Assembly: GCA_001310375.1 (NCBI GenBank)
Contig: BAXC01000001.1
Span: 23,376 to 87,375, forward strand
From: Bacillus sp. JCM 19041
GTDB lineage: Bacteria; Bacillota; Bacilli; Bacillales; Bacillaceae_D
Length of the DNA: 64,000 nt
Reading direction: 5' to 3'
Shown here: positions 27,785 to 39,019 of the stretch, one piece after another
How positions within the stretch are numbered: the first letter of the stretch is position 1
Layout of the letters: each line of letters starts with the position of its first letter
The notes under the pieces: model-generated
Seen by the model: only the letters and a program-made list of their open reading frames with translations
The model's database searches: none
Told to the model about the DNA's origin: nothing
Program-made: the position numbers and the translations under genes

Positions 27785-29613
27785 ACTTTTCCTCCTTTAA
27801 AGGTCGAGTATGGCAAAGTGATGTAGATGGTTGTTCCTTTGTTGTATTCACTATGCACCCAAATGTCGCCATCATGGGCATGAACGTACTCTTGAGCAAT
27901 AGCAAGTCCTAAACCAGTTCCTCCAACATTTCTTGCCCGGGCCTTATCAACTCGGTAAAAACGCTCAAAGATTTTCTCTTGAGATTCTACAGGAATACCT
28001 AACCCTTCATCCGTAATACTGATGCGTGCTTTATTCCCTTGATGGAGCAAGGTTACCGTTACATTGCCACCAGAGGGAGAATATTTCATTGCATTAGAAA
28101 TAATGTTATCCAATACTTGCGTCATTTTATCCGTATCGATTTTTACGTACGTTGGTTGTTTCACAATATGGCGATGAAAATAAATGTTTTTATCTTTTAC
28201 GATCATCTCAAATCGTTCAACGATGCTATGCAAAAACGAACCAAGCTCGACCCAGTGGTACTTAATTGATAATCCTGGGAATCCATTTTTGATAATTGGA
28301 GCAAATCATTAACAAGTCGAATCATCCGGTCGGTTTCATTTTGAGTAACACCTAAAAAGTGTGGCGCAATTTCTTTGTCATCCATCGCTCCATCAGCAAG
28401 CGCTTCTAAATAACTTTTCATTGTTGTTAACGGAGTCCGTAATTCATGGGAAACATTCGCCACAAATTCGCGCCGTTCGTTTTCGCTTTTCTCTTTTTCT
28501 GTTACATCATGGAGTACCGTAATGAGTCCATTAATTGGCCCATCATCTTCTTGTATCGCAGAGAATTGGGCTTCGAGCACCATCAGCTCTTCTCCTTTGC
28601 TGAAGTCAAGCAGAAGTGGTTCATTTCTTTCATATAATGCAAAAATACTGTTTCGATCTTCGATGTTTAATACATCTAGAATCGGCTTGCGTAAAACATG
28701 TTTTAACGAGATTCCTAGCAACTCTTCCGCCCGGCGATTCATTAAGATAATTAACCCACTTTGATCAGTCGCAATGACACCATCTGTCATATGGGTAAGG
28801 ACGGACCGCAGACGTTTTTGCTCCCTGTCTCGCATTAACGTTGTGTCATGCAGTTTATTTGTTAATTCATTAAAAGACATAGCAAGCTGACCAAGCTCAT
28901 CAGTACTGTATACATGCACTTGCCGTGAAAAATCCCCGTGTCCCATCCGTAATGCTTGGCGACGCATATCCAAAATCGGTGCTGTAATTGTCCGGGCAAC
29001 AAAAATAATAACTAGAAACGTAACTGCTAAGCAATTGTCGTTGCCGTAATAAATATTTGATTAATTGTTTGCGCTTGTTCTTTTACTTTTTCTATAGACG
29101 CTTCAACATAAACCGCGCCCAATATTTCCCCAGCGCCTTGCTCGGCTCGTATTGGCTGAGCTTTAACCAAGTATCGTTCCTGATTGCTCTCATTAAATCG
29201 TTCGTCAAATTGGTATGGTGTACCGTTTAAGGCGCGCTTTACAATCGTATGCTGTGTTTGTTGACCGATTATGCTTCTATCGGCATTCGATGAACTTGCA
29301 AGTACGACGCATTTCGCCCAATGATTTGCGCTTTCCCGTAGCGAACATTTTCATCATTAGCTGGAAAAGCATTTCGTACTAACATGTCCAAGTCTAGCTC
29401 AGTCGAATCATCAGAAACCATTTCTTGCGCAGCACTTAGTGATAGTAAATTCAGACGTTCATTGAGAACTGTCTCATAGTTATCAAACAAGTTTTGCTCA
29501 AGTTCTCTCGAGAAATAAACACTAACGACTTGCATTGCCAAGAAAATAAGCAACATGTAAATAATAATCAGTTTAAAACGTATGGATTTAAAAAATCCTA
29601 CATTACGCTCCAT
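27781..29613 (-). CDS. walK: WalK (YycG) essential sensor histidine kinase, frameshifted three times
   Basis: About 611 residues, exactly the B. subtilis length, after restoring single bases near 29273, 29031 and 28262. Order: helix 1 (FKLIIIYMLLIFLAMQVVSVYF), extracytoplasmic PAS-like domain, helix 2 (AVTFLVIIFVARTI), HAMP (ILDMRRQALRMGHGDFS), PAS (DGVIATDQSGLIILMNRRAEELL), HisKA with the phosphorylated His in VANVSHELRTPL, and HATPase with NIISNAMKYSP, DEGLGIP and GTGLGLAIA. It controls cell-wall hydrolase genes through WalR. Being essential, it cannot truly be broken. Confidence 0.95.
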
Positions 29614-30327
29614 TTAGCGCTGCTCCTGATTTTCCGGTGCTGATAAAAAGTATCCGACTCCTCGTCTTGTCATGATCCAACTTGGATAGCTCGGGTTATC
29701 TTCCACTTTCTCTCGCAGTCTTCTCACCGTTACATCAACTGTTCGCACATCGCCAAAATAATCATAGCCCCAAACCGCTTGCAGCAAATGTTCTCTTGTC
29801 ATCACTTGTCCAAGATGTTTGCCTAGATAATGAATAAGCTCAAATTCACGATGGGTTAAATCAACCGGTTCACCTCTTTTTTTCACTTGATATGCTTCTG
29901 GAAGGATAGACAGATCTCCAACGGCAATTTCTTTATGAGTAGATGTTGAATCTTCTGCTGCCACTTGTTGACGACGTAGATTCGCTTTTACACGTGCCAG
30001 TAGTTCTCTTGTGCTAAATGGCTTTGTTACGTAATCATCTGCGCCCAATTCAAGACCCAACACTTTATCAATTTCTGAATCCTTAGCTGTTAGCATAATG
30101 ATTGGTAAATCATATTGCTTTCGCACTTCTCGGCATACTTCCATTCCATCTTTGAATGGCAACATAATATCAAGTAACATTAAATCAGGCTTACGCTCTT
30201 TCACTCTTTCTAGCGCCTCATTACCGTCATAAGCACATGTAACGTCAAAGCCTTCTTTTTCAAGGTTGAACTTTAAAATATCGGCGATCGGCTTTTCGTC
30301 GTCTACTACTAGTATATATTTATCCAT
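29614..30327 (-). CDS. walR: WalR (YycF) essential response regulator
   Basis: 237 residues, intact. The receiver domain carries VDDEKPI, phospho-acceptor Asp in [11 protein letters not shown], and Lys in [10 protein letters not shown]. The OmpR/PhoB winged helix contains [22 protein letters not shown] and [15 protein letters not shown]. It activates cell-wall metabolism genes when phosphorylated by WalK, whose start codon directly follows. First gene of the wal operon. Confidence 0.97.
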   Translation of the reverse strand: MDKYILVVDDEKPIADILKFNLEKEGFDVTCAYDGNEALERVKERKPDLMLLDIMLPFKDGMEVCREVRKQYDLPIIMLTAKDSEIDKVLGLELGADDYVTKPFSTRELLARVKANLRRQQVAAEDSTSTHKEIAVGDLSILPEAYQVKKRGEPVDLTHREFELIHYLGKHLGQVMTREHLLQAVWGYDYFGDVRTVDVTVRRLREKVEDNPSYPSWIMTRRGVGYFLSAPENQEQR

Positions 30328-30394
30328 TATGAACCTCCTGCGTCATCTATATGGTAGGACTATTTATATCAATCAATTGCTTTAGGCTAAAACA

Positions 30395-30418
30395 AACATC
30401 AGCTTCTTAGCTGATGTT
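30395..30418 (-). terminator. Terminator between the tRNA cluster and walR
   Basis: A perfect 10-bp stem AACATCAGCT / AGCTGATGTT with a 4-nt loop and a T-rich tail on the minus strand. It would end the tRNA transcript before walR. Confidence 0.65.
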
Positions 30419-30552
30419 GAGCGTGTGTCTCTAAACCTTTATTCCCTGGGGAATAAAGCCTAGTCCGCCTCCCTTTAGTTTAACATAAACATCGAAAACT
30501 AAAAGGAAATACAAAAAAGAACTTTATGTATGTACATAAAGTTCTTATCTGA

Positions 30553-30625
<73 letters not shown>

Positions 30626-30637
30626 AAATGAAGATGG

Positions 30638-30710
<73 letters not shown>

Positions 30711-30750
30711 ATACTTGGTTTTATATAAGCAAGCTTTTTTTAAATAATAA

Positions 30751-30827
30751 TGGCGGTCCGGACGGGACTCGAACCCGCGACCTCCTGCGTGACAGGCAGG
30801 CATTCTAACCAACTGAACTACCGGACC
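30751..30827 (-). tRNA. tRNA-Asp (anticodon GTC)
   Basis: 77 nt including an encoded CCA. Acceptor GGTCCGG/CCGGACC followed by G73 and CCA; anticodon loop CTGTCAC. Confidence 0.96.
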
Positions 30828-30852
30828 ATTAAGGTATGTATATATATAAAAG

Positions 30853-30924
30853 TGACCCGTACGGGATTCGAACCCGTGATACCGCCGTGAAAGGGCGGTG
30901 TCTTAACCGCTTGACCAACGGGCC
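30853..30924 (-). tRNA. tRNA-Glu (anticodon TTC)
   Basis: 72 nt, the usual length for this tRNA. Acceptor GGCCCGT/ACGGGTC, anticodon loop CTTTCAC, T arm GGTTCGAATCC. No encoded CCA. Confidence 0.96.
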
Positions 30925-30937
30925 ACTGTAAAAATGG

Positions 30938-31010
30938 TGAGCCATGAAGGATTCGAACCTTCGACCCTCTGATTAAAAGTCAGATGCTCTACCAACTGAG
31001 CTAATGGCTC
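30938..31010 (-). tRNA. tRNA-Lys (anticodon TTT)
   Basis: 73 nt. Acceptor GAGCCAT/ATGGCTC, anticodon loop CTTTTAA, T arm GGTTCGAATCC. First gene of the five-tRNA array (Lys-Glu-Asp-Phe-Thr). Confidence 0.96.
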
Positions 31011-31173
31011 AAACCTAAAACTTGAGCAGACGGTGCAAGAAGCAAACCGTATGTCCCCTTATTCTCTCGGCGACAAGATTTATAATAACACACATACAAA
31101 ACCGACGCAATACTTTTTCTTAAAAAAAAGTTTTTTTATTTTGTTTTGCTCAATGCCAGTCTTTAGCATACTC

Positions 31174-31210
31174 AAAAAAGTGGAAAACGCAAGAACAACT
31201 TGCGTTTTCC
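31174..31210 (-). terminator. Terminator of purA
   Basis: A perfect 12-bp stem GGAAAACGCAAG / CTTGCGTTTTCC (31182-31210), then six Ts on the minus strand, just past the purA stop. Confidence 0.88.
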
Positions 31211-31218
31211 TTTGTCTT

Positions 31219-32526
<1,308 letters not shown>

Positions 32527-32541
32527 TTAAAAACCATTGTT

Positions 32542-32570
32542 AGTATATCAGTTCACTATACGCGAGTCAA
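32542..32570 (-). promoter_or_regulatory. Sigma-A promoter of purA
   Basis: On the minus strand TTGACT (32565-32570), a 17-nt spacer and TATACT (32542-32547), 38 bp before the purA start. Confidence 0.75.
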
Positions 32571-32572
32571 TC

Positions 32573-32601
32573 AAATCCGAACAATGAACATACTCGTTAT
32601 T
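32573..32601. promoter_or_regulatory. PurR box upstream of purA
   Basis: AAATCCGAACAAT (32573-32585) fits the B. subtilis PurBox pattern AWWWCCGAACWWT exactly. A weaker inverted partner, ACTCGTTATT, ends at 32601. It lies directly upstream of the -35 box, where PurR represses purA in B. subtilis. Confidence 0.7.
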
Positions 32602-32625
32602 AAATCATTCGTCTAAACTCCGGTT

Positions 32626-33986
32626 TTAGTAGGGAGGCATTGCGCTTTCATCGTGTCTTCGGTCTAAGTTCACGAATTTGTTGTATTCTTTTACAAAGGC
32701 AAGTTCAACTGTACCTACAGGACCATTTCGCTGCTTAGCAATAATTATTTCAATGATATTCTTATTCTCTGATTCCTTGTCATAATAATCATCTCGGTAA
32801 AGAAAAGCAACAATATCTGCATCTTGCTCAATACTTCCTGATTCACGAATATCGGACATCATCGGCCGTTTATCTTGCTTGATTCAACTCCCCGGGAAAG
32901 CTGTGATAAGGCAATAACCGGTACTTCAAGTTCACGGGCGATCGCTTTAAGCGTCCGCGATATTTCTGATACTTCCTGTTGGCGGTTTTCTCCACCACGA
33001 CCGTTCCCTTGAATAAGCTGCAAGTAGTCGATTAAGATCATACCAAGCCCTTTATCTTGCTTAAGTCTACGACATTTGGCACGAATTTCTCCCACTTTTA
33101 CCCCAGGCGTATCATCAATGTAAATACCTGCTTTTGATAATGATCCCATTGCCATCGAGAGCTTGTGCCAATCCTCTTCTTCTAGGGCACCTGTCCGCAT
33201 CCGCTGGGCATCAATATTCCCTTCTGCACAAAGCATCCGTGTAACAAGCTGACTTGCGCCCATCTCGAGTGAGAAAATCGCTACATTTTCTTCTGTTTTA
33301 GTAGCAACATTTTGGGCGATGTTTAACGCAAAAGCCGTCTTACCTACAGATGGCCGTGCAGCAACAATAATTAAGTCATTACGTTGAAATCCAGCTGTCA
33401 TCGTATCAAGTTCGGAGAATCCAGTCGCAATCCCCGTTATTTCCCCGCGCGTCTGTTGGAGCATTTCGATTTGATCGTATGTGTCTAAAAGCACATCTTT
33501 AATCGATACAAAACTGCTCGTATTCTTTTGCTGTGAAACTTCCAGAATCGTCTTTTCTGCTTGGTCAAGAATCGAATCCACTTCTTCTTCACTTGCATAG
33601 CCTTCTTTGGCGATGTTTGTCGCTACTCGGATTAACCTGCGCAGAAGAGCCTTTTCCTCAACAATCTTGCTATAATACTCGACATTAGCAGCGGTTGGAA
33701 CGGAATCGGCCACATCGCTTAAATAAGCAACCCCGCCAATTTCATCAAGCCACTTGCGATCCTGCAATTCTGCTGTAACCGTAACAAGGTCAACTGGTTC
33801 CCCTTTTTCACCGATGTCGAGCATCACTTCAAAAATCCGCTGATGACTCGCCCGATAAAAATCTTCTGGCATGAGCCGTTCGCTTGCAGTTGTTAGCGCA
33901 TGGTCTGCCAAGAAGATCGCACCAAGCACCGCTTGTTCTGCTTCAATGTTTTGGGGCGGTGTCCGGTCATTAAGAAGATCACTCAT
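32626..33986 (-). CDS. dnaC: Replicative DNA helicase (DnaB type; DnaC in Bacillus), frameshifted
   Basis: About 453 residues after one base is restored near 32878 ([17 protein letters not shown] type junction). The hexameric helicase unwinds DNA at the fork. Seen: N-terminal primase-contact domain ([16 protein letters not shown]), Walker [15 protein letters not shown], Walker [13 protein letters not shown], the arginine-rich LSQLSRGVE, and C-terminal [20 protein letters not shown]. Downstream of rplI with a hairpin between, as in B. subtilis. Confidence 0.96.
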
Positions 33987-34021
33987 AGGGCATACTCCTT
34001 TTTCATGTTGACTTAAAAGGA

Positions 34022-34044
34022 AGCTGGCTCAAGATGAGCCAGCT
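34022..34044 (-). terminator. Hairpin between rplI and dnaC
   Basis: A perfect 10-bp stem AGCTGGCTCA / TGAGCCAGCT with a 3-nt loop, followed on the minus strand by TCCTTTTAAG. It probably causes partial termination before dnaC. Confidence 0.7.
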
Positions 34045-34053
34045 CCACAAATC

Positions 34054-34497
34054 CTATGCTTCTTGAACATGCACGTTTACAACGGCAACTACTTCTGGGT
34101 GTATCTTAATTGGTACCTTTGTATAACCAAGGGCACGTATCGGATCATCTAATTGTATCTTACGCTTGTCAACTTTCTTAGCTTGCTTTGATAGAGCTTC
34201 AGCAATTTGTTTTGTTGAGACGGCTCCAAATAAACGGCCACCTTCTCCTGCTTTAGCTGGAATTGTAATCGTCAAAGCTTCAAGTTCTTCCTTATATGCT
34301 TTTGCCTCTTCCAACTCAGCTTCCAATTGCTTCTGCTTGCTTTTCTTTTGTGCTTCTAAATCCTTTACATTTCCGGAAGTCGCTTCTTTTGCTAAGTTAT
34401 TTGGGAGCAGGTAATTGCGAGCATAGCCTTCAGCAACGTTTTTTGTTTCTCCCTTTTTCCCCTTGCCTTTTACATCTTGTGTAAAAATGACTTTCAT
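34054..34497 (-). CDS. rplI: 50S ribosomal protein L9
   Basis: 147 residues, intact. Starts [17 protein letters not shown] at 34497, chosen because AAGGAGGG lies 6 nt upstream and L9 always begins this way. The N-terminal RNA-binding domain contains [13 protein letters not shown], then a long charged helix, then the C-terminal domain [16 protein letters not shown]. It binds 23S rRNA. One base separates it from the gdpP stop. Confidence 0.97.
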   Translation of the reverse strand: MKVIFTQDVKGKGKKGETKNVAEGYARNYLLPNNLAKEATSGNVKDLEAQKKSKQKQLEAELEEAKAYKEELEALTITIPAKAGEGGRLFGAVSTKQIAEALSKQAKKVDKRKIQLDDPIRALGYTKVPIKIHPEVVAVVNVHVQEA

Positions 34498-34498
34498 C

Positions 34499-36463
34499 TT
34501 AATTCCCTCCTTCAAATCCTTCATCCACAGCCTGTTCAAGCTGTATTCGCGCTTCTTCCATTGTCAGCTCTTCTAGCTGCGTAGCTGCATTCGAGAGATG
34601 TCCACCGCCACCAAGGCGTTCCATAATCACTTGGACATTTACATCACCAAGAGATCTCGCGCTGATGCCTATACGGCCATCTGCACGCATACAGACAACA
34701 AATGAGGCACGCACCCCACTCATCGTTAAGAGCGTATCGGCAGCTTGAGCAATGATAATTTGATCATATGCCGCATCATCTTGGGCAGTTGCAATTGCAT
34801 AGCCTTCCCTGTATACATACGCATTCTCCATAAGCTTAGCACGCTTCACGTAGGACGCCAAGTCTTCCTTTAACAGCTTTTGAACAAGTGCAGTGTCTGC
34901 CCCATTCGCTCGCAAGAAAGATGCTGCATCAAACGTTCTTGCACCTGTGCGGACAGCAAAACTTTTTGTATCAACTGTGATACCGGCAAGTAGTGCCGTT
35001 GCTTCCAACCGATCCATTTTAAATTGCATCGGCTGATACTCAAGCAATTCTGTCACTAACTCCGCAGTTGATGATGCATATGGTTCCATATAAACAAGCA
35101 CAGGGTCTTGGACAAAATCTTCACTCCGTCGGTGATGGTCAAGTACAATTATACGGTCTACCATTTGCAAAAGCTTTGGTTCAATTACAAGTGATGGTTT
35201 ATGCGTGTCTACAACAACAAGCAACGTTTCTTTATCAACAAGATTAATCGCTTCTTCAGGTGAGATAAACTGGTTCCACAAATGGTCATGCTGCTCTACT
35301 TCTTCAAGTAGGCGCTGGACATCCGCATTTGTATCTTCTTCGTCTAATACAATAAAACCTTCACGGTCATTCAGGTCGGCAATCTTAAGCACACCAAGAG
35401 CAGCACCAATCGCATCCATATCCGGGCGTTGATGCCCCATCACAATGACTCGTTCACTTTCTTTGACAAAGTCGCGCAAAGCATGGGATATCACTCTTGC
35501 CCTTACTCTTGTACGTTTTTCAACGGCATTGGTTTTTCCGCCGTAAAAACGAACACGTCCATTCTTTTTCTTAATCGCTACTTGGTCGCCACCGCGTCCA
35601 AGCGCCAAATCTAAGCTAGACTGGGCTAAAACACCAAGTTGTTTTAATGATGACTCTTCTGTACCCACACCAATACTAAGGGTGATAGGAACCTTTTCTT
35701 TTGCCGTGATATCTCGAACTTCATCTAACAGCTCAAACCGATTTTCTTCAAGCAAGAGCAGCGCTTTATGATTCATCACGGCTAAGAAGCGGTCCGATGA
35801 TGTTCGTCGCAAAAAGATATCGTAATCACTCGCCCAATTGTTTAAGGCTGTAGTCACTTGCGCTAGCAATTTGCTACGCACTTGGTCTTCCATGCTTTGT
35901 GTCACTTCATCGTAGTTGTCCAAATAGATATGGGCAACCACCGGCAACATATGCTCATACTTTTCTTGCGTTAATTCTTTTTCAGTTACATCAACAATAT
36001 AAATAAGTCGTTCATTTTGTTCAAATGTTAAATAGTAGTATGAGGAATCGACTTGCACCGTCTCATCTGTTAAACCTTCATCTAGAAAGTCACTTACCTC
36101 TTCATGAATCATCGTTACAGATTCGCCTGTCAAGCCATTGCCAAATCGCTCATACACAAATGGGTTTGCCCACTGTATGACCCGATTCTCGTCATAAAGC
36201 ACAATCCCGATTGGAAGTTTTGTAACGGCTTCTTCGCCAGCCTTATTCACGCGGTAGGACAAAGTGGACATATACATGTCTAAACGTTTGTCGTACTTCT
36301 TTTGCGCACGAATAAAGAGTACAGCCCAAGCAATTAAAAGAAGTCCTACGATCGCACCAAACTCCCATTGGCTAACAGTAAGCCAACTTGTTAAAGCAAT
36401 AGCTATGGCGAAGAGTGTGATGACATGGACATGATGCCACCACTGCTTTTTCCAATTAGGCAT
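34499..36463 (-). CDS. gdpP: Cyclic-di-AMP phosphodiesterase GdpP (YybT)
   Basis: About 654 residues. Two N-terminal membrane helices, a PAS-like haem-binding domain ([21 protein letters not shown]), a degenerate GGDEF domain (around [12 protein letters not shown]), then DHH ([37 protein letters not shown]) and DHHA1 with [14 protein letters not shown]. It hydrolyses c-di-AMP to pApA and so affects potassium balance, wall stress and beta-lactam tolerance. The start MPNWKK at 36463 is preferred because TAGGAG precedes it. Confidence 0.95.
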   Translation of the reverse strand: MPNWKKQWWHHVHVITLFAIAIALTSWLTVSQWEFGAIVGLLLIAWAVLFIRAQKKYDKRLDMYMSTLSYRVNKAGEEAVTKLPIGIVLYDENRVIQWANPFVYERFGNGLTGESVTMIHEEVSDFLDEGLTDETVQVDSSYYYLTFEQNERLIYIVDVTEKELTQEKYEHMLPVVAHIYLDNYDEVTQSMEDQVRSKLLAQVTTALNNWASDYDIFLRRTSSDRFLAVMNHKALLLLEENRFELLDEVRDITAKEKVPITLSIGVGTEESSLKQLGVLAQSSLDLALGRGGDQVAIKKKNGRVRFYGGKTNAVEKRTRVRARVISHALRDFVKESERVIVMGHQRPDMDAIGAALGVLKIADLNDREGFIVLDEEDTNADVQRLLEEVEQHDHLWNQFISPEEAINLVDKETLLVVVDTHKPSLVIEPKLLQMVDRIIVLDHHRRSEDFVQDPVLVYMEPYASSTAELVTELLEYQPMQFKMDRLEATALLAGITVDTKSFAVRTGARTFDAASFLRANGADTALVQKLLKEDLASYVKRAKLMENAYVYREGYAIATAQDDAAYDQIIIAQAADTLLTMSGVRASFVVCMRADGRIGISARSLGDVNVQVIMERLGGGGHLSNAATQLEELTMEEARIQLEQAVDEGFEGGN

Positions 36464-36493
36464 ATTGTCATCTCCTACTCTTTCATGCAAACA

Positions 36494-37420
36494 TTACGTT
36501 TGCAATCGATCACGAATTCTGAAGATCATATCGAATGCCCCTATGATCCTTACGATATAAATAAGGAGTGGCAACAACATGATACTTAGTAAAGCTGCAA
36601 TAACAAGCAGAACTCGCATCGTCTTTGAAACTTTTTTATAAACTAAATATGTCACAAACAAAGATAACGCTTGTATTATCAGCAAAATGCTTATTGTAAA
36701 AAAACCAACTTGGCTAGCCGAATCCATATAAGACCCTGCTTCAAAAGGCAAGATCGCCAAAAACCAGAATATAAAATAGAGAACCAAGACAAAACGCGGA
36801 AATTCCCAATAACGGAATTTCGGCAGCTTATGGTAGTCCATTCCTATTCGATTAAATAAGAGAACAGAACCGCCATAGATAATGAAGGCGTAGACTGTTG
36901 CCATAATAAGCAGTACGAGTGTCATTAACGACTCGAGAAACGCCGTATAAGCTGTAATGAGCTCGTTATCGTATACATCTACTCCAAATCGTTCTGCAAG
37001 TTGCTGGGTGTCTTGCATAGAGCCCCGTACCGAATCTACAAATGATAGATCATACAGAGTGGCCAACAGTACATAACCAATAACAAGCAATAAAAACGTT
37101 GGGATAATGGCTGCAAGCAACCTTTCTATCCCCGATCTTCTTTTATGTTGATAATGACCAACGGCTAGTCCAATTGCGGCAAAACCAACCGGCAGCAACA
37201 AAAGACCCGCTGATAAGAATGTACCTATTAAACCAACCACTGCAGTGACAACTAGACCCGGTTTCACCCCATATTTAGCCGTAAAATAAATAATCGGTAA
37301 TGGCAGTGTTAAAAGTGCCAGTAAGTTGATCAACGGTATTTGTGTTATAAAAAGAAAATATAAGAGAAGATAGATCAATCCACTTATAATCCCTTGAGAG
37401 ACTACTTTCCTATCGTCCAA
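36494..37420 (-). CDS. yybS: YybS family (DUF2232) membrane protein
   Basis: About 308 residues, intact, with roughly eight hydrophobic helices. Its place between rpsR and gdpP is the same as in B. subtilis. I choose the TTG at 37420 because AGAGGTGAGG lies just before it; an ATG at 37447 in the same frame lacks a clear ribosome site. Function unknown; the gene is nearly always beside gdpP. Confidence 0.88.
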   Translation of the reverse strand: MDDRKVVSQGIISGLIYLLLYFLFITQIPLINLLALLTLPLPIIYFTAKYGVKPGLVVTAVVGLIGTFLSAGLLLLPVGFAAIGLAVGHYQHKRRSGIERLLAAIIPTFLLLVIGYVLLATLYDLSFVDSVRGSMQDTQQLAERFGVDVYDNELITAYTAFLESLMTLVLLIMATVYAFIIYGGSVLLFNRIGMDYHKLPKFRYWEFPRFVLVLYFIFWFLAILPFEAGSYMDSASQVGFFTISILLIIQALSLFVTYLVYKKVSKTMRVLLVIAALLSIMLLPLLIYIVRIIGAFDMIFRIRDRLQT

Positions 37421-37537
37421 AACCTCACCTCTTTTTAAAAGCGCCAACGAGTACGATCCTCGTCACAGTCCTTATCTATTTTAGCGCAATTATCCAGAAA
37501 GTAAAAGCAGCCCCACCTTATCATGGGTAAGAAGAAG

Positions 37538-37593
37538 AAAAGAGGGCAGCTGAGCCAGCTTTCATAAAGCTTGACTCAATCCACCCTCTTTTT
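37538..37593 (-). terminator. Terminator of the rpsF-ssb-rpsR operon
   Basis: AAAAGAGGG pairs with CCCTCTTTT around a second inner hairpin (AGCTTT/AAAGCT). It lies just past the rpsR stop. Confidence 0.75.
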
Positions 37594-37600
37594 CTAATCC

Positions 37601-37834
37601 TTAGTTTACATCGTTGACATAAGGAAGCAACGCAATTTGACGAGAACGTTTAATTGCAATTGTCAATTTACGTTGATACTTTGCAGATGTTCCAGTTACG
37701 CGACGAGGAAGAATTTTTCCACGCTCGGAAATGAAACGTTTAAGCAAATCCACATCTTTATAATCGATGTGTGTGATCTTGTTTGCTGTAAAGAAGCAAA
37801 CCTTTCTCCGTTTAGGACGACCGCGACGTGCCAT
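37601..37834 (-). CDS. rpsR: 30S ribosomal protein S18
   Basis: 77 residues, intact: [15 protein letters not shown] start, [25 protein letters not shown] in two parts, and [11 protein letters not shown] end. It binds next to S6 on the 30S platform. Last gene of the rpsF-ssb-rpsR operon. Confidence 0.98.
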   Translation of the reverse strand: MARRGRPKRRKVCFFTANKITHIDYKDVDLLKRFISERGKILPRRVTGTSAKYQRKLTIAIKRSRQIALLPYVNDVN

Positions 37835-37861
37835 AATTAAGCACTCCTTTCGTATAAATAA

Positions 37862-38364
37862 TTAGAACGGAAGGTCATCATCAGAAATGTCAATTGAACC
37901 ATCACTTGAGAATGGATCATTGTCATATCCGTTCGAACGATTACCACCGGAACCTTGGTTCCCGCCTTGGCTGCTTCCGCCGCCATAACCGCCCTGTTGT
38001 GATCCTCCGCCAAAGTTACCTTGGCTATTGCCTTGGTTTTGACTATTGCGAGGTTCAAGAAATTGCACGCTTTCCGCAACAATCTCTGTTACGAAAACAC
38101 GCTTTCCTTCATTATTGTCGTAGCTACGTGTTTGCACACGTCCATCGACGCCAGCGAGGCTCCCTTTTTTCAGGAAGTTCGCGACGTTTTCAGCTGCTTA
38201 CGCCAAACGACACAATTAATGAAATCTGCTTCTCTTTCACCTTGCTGGTTTGAAAACGGACGATTGACTGCGAGCGTAAAGTTCGCAACGGCAACTCCGT
38301 TTGGTGTGAATCGCAGTTCAGGGTCACGCGTTAAGCGTCCGACAAGAACAACACGGTTTAACAA
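37862..38364 (-). CDS. ssbA: Single-stranded DNA-binding protein SsbA, frameshifted
   Basis: About 167 residues after one G is restored near 38194 ([15 protein letters not shown]). OB fold from [17 protein letters not shown] to [17 protein letters not shown], a Gly/Ser/Asn/Gln-rich linker, and the conserved acidic tip ISDDDLPF that recruits replication and repair proteins. The start is the TTG at 38364, 7 nt behind GGAGG, giving MLNRVV as in other bacilli. It lies between rpsF and rpsR. Confidence 0.96.
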
Positions 38365-38422
38365 TGCGATCCCTCCAGCTTTTTTATCATGTGCATTTCC
38401 ACGCACACGCTATATTTGAAAA

Positions 38423-38710
38423 TTATTGTTCGTCTTTTGTTACAAGGACACGAATAACGTTATCGTTGATTTTAACCAAACGATTAAATTCATTAATTGC
38501 TTCTGTGTTAGCTTGTACACTTAGTAAAACGTAATAGCCATCTTTGAAATCATTGATTTCATAAGCTAAGCGTTTTTTACCGATCTCGTCTGCCTTTAAG
38601 ATTTCAGCACCATTATCAGTGAGCACTTTATTGTAACGCTCAACGATTTCTTTAGTAGCTGCTTCTTCTAGGTTTGGAGCGATAATGTACATAATTTCGT
38701 ACTTACGCAT
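38423..38710 (-). CDS. rpsF: 30S ribosomal protein S6
   Basis: 95 residues from MRKYEIMYI at 38710, behind [31 protein letters not shown] and [12 protein letters not shown] are typical. S6 pairs with S18 on the 30S subunit. The first gene of the operon; an upstream in-frame ATG at 38764 is not used because S6 begins at this Met. Confidence 0.97.
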   Translation of the reverse strand: MRKYEIMYIIAPNLEEAATKEIVERYNKVLTDNGAEILKADEIGKKRLAYEINDFKDGYYVLLSVQANTEAINEFNRLVKINDNVIRVLVTKDEQ

Positions 38711-38727
38711 TCCAGTCACCTCCTTTT

Positions 38728-38765
38728 GGTCTGAACGGCTCCGTATGAACAGAGCAAGGAGCAAA
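38728..38765 (-). promoter_or_regulatory. Candidate S6:S18 autoregulatory leader of rpsF
   Basis: The minus-strand leader holds a stem (GCTCC / GGAGC, 38737-38762) followed by CCGTTC, close to the ribosome site. Many rpsF leaders carry a hairpin with a CCG element that binds the S6:S18 complex. Only a partial match could be made by eye. The rest of the gap to 39019 holds the ychF terminator and no gene. Confidence 0.4.
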
Positions 38766-38974
38766 AGTCAATTTACTCACATTACAAGATTATATCAGCC
38801 TTTATTCTATTATTCAAGCATCAAATTAAATCACCTACCTTACGAAACAGAGCTACATAAATGGAATCCGTTAAATGAGGAGACAACGAAGAGGGGGAAT
38901 TAGTCTTACACATTGGATATACGACAAATCAGGACAAGTTCCTTTTTTTCTCCTCAAAAATTTTTCGACAATCA

Positions 38975-39011
38975 CAAAAAACAAGCCGTACGCATCTCGC
39001 CCACGGCTTGT
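38975..39011 (-). terminator. Terminator of ychF
   Basis: ACAAGCCGT (38981-38989) and ACGGCTTGT (39003-39011), then a run of Ts on the minus strand, 9 bp past the ychF stop. Confidence 0.85.
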
Positions 39012-39019
39012 CTTTTCAT

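Noticed and set aside
32886..32902. Possible Noc-binding site (CCCGGGAAA) in dnaC
   Set aside because: Three mismatches to ATTTCCCGGGAAAT in an essential coding region; too weak to call.
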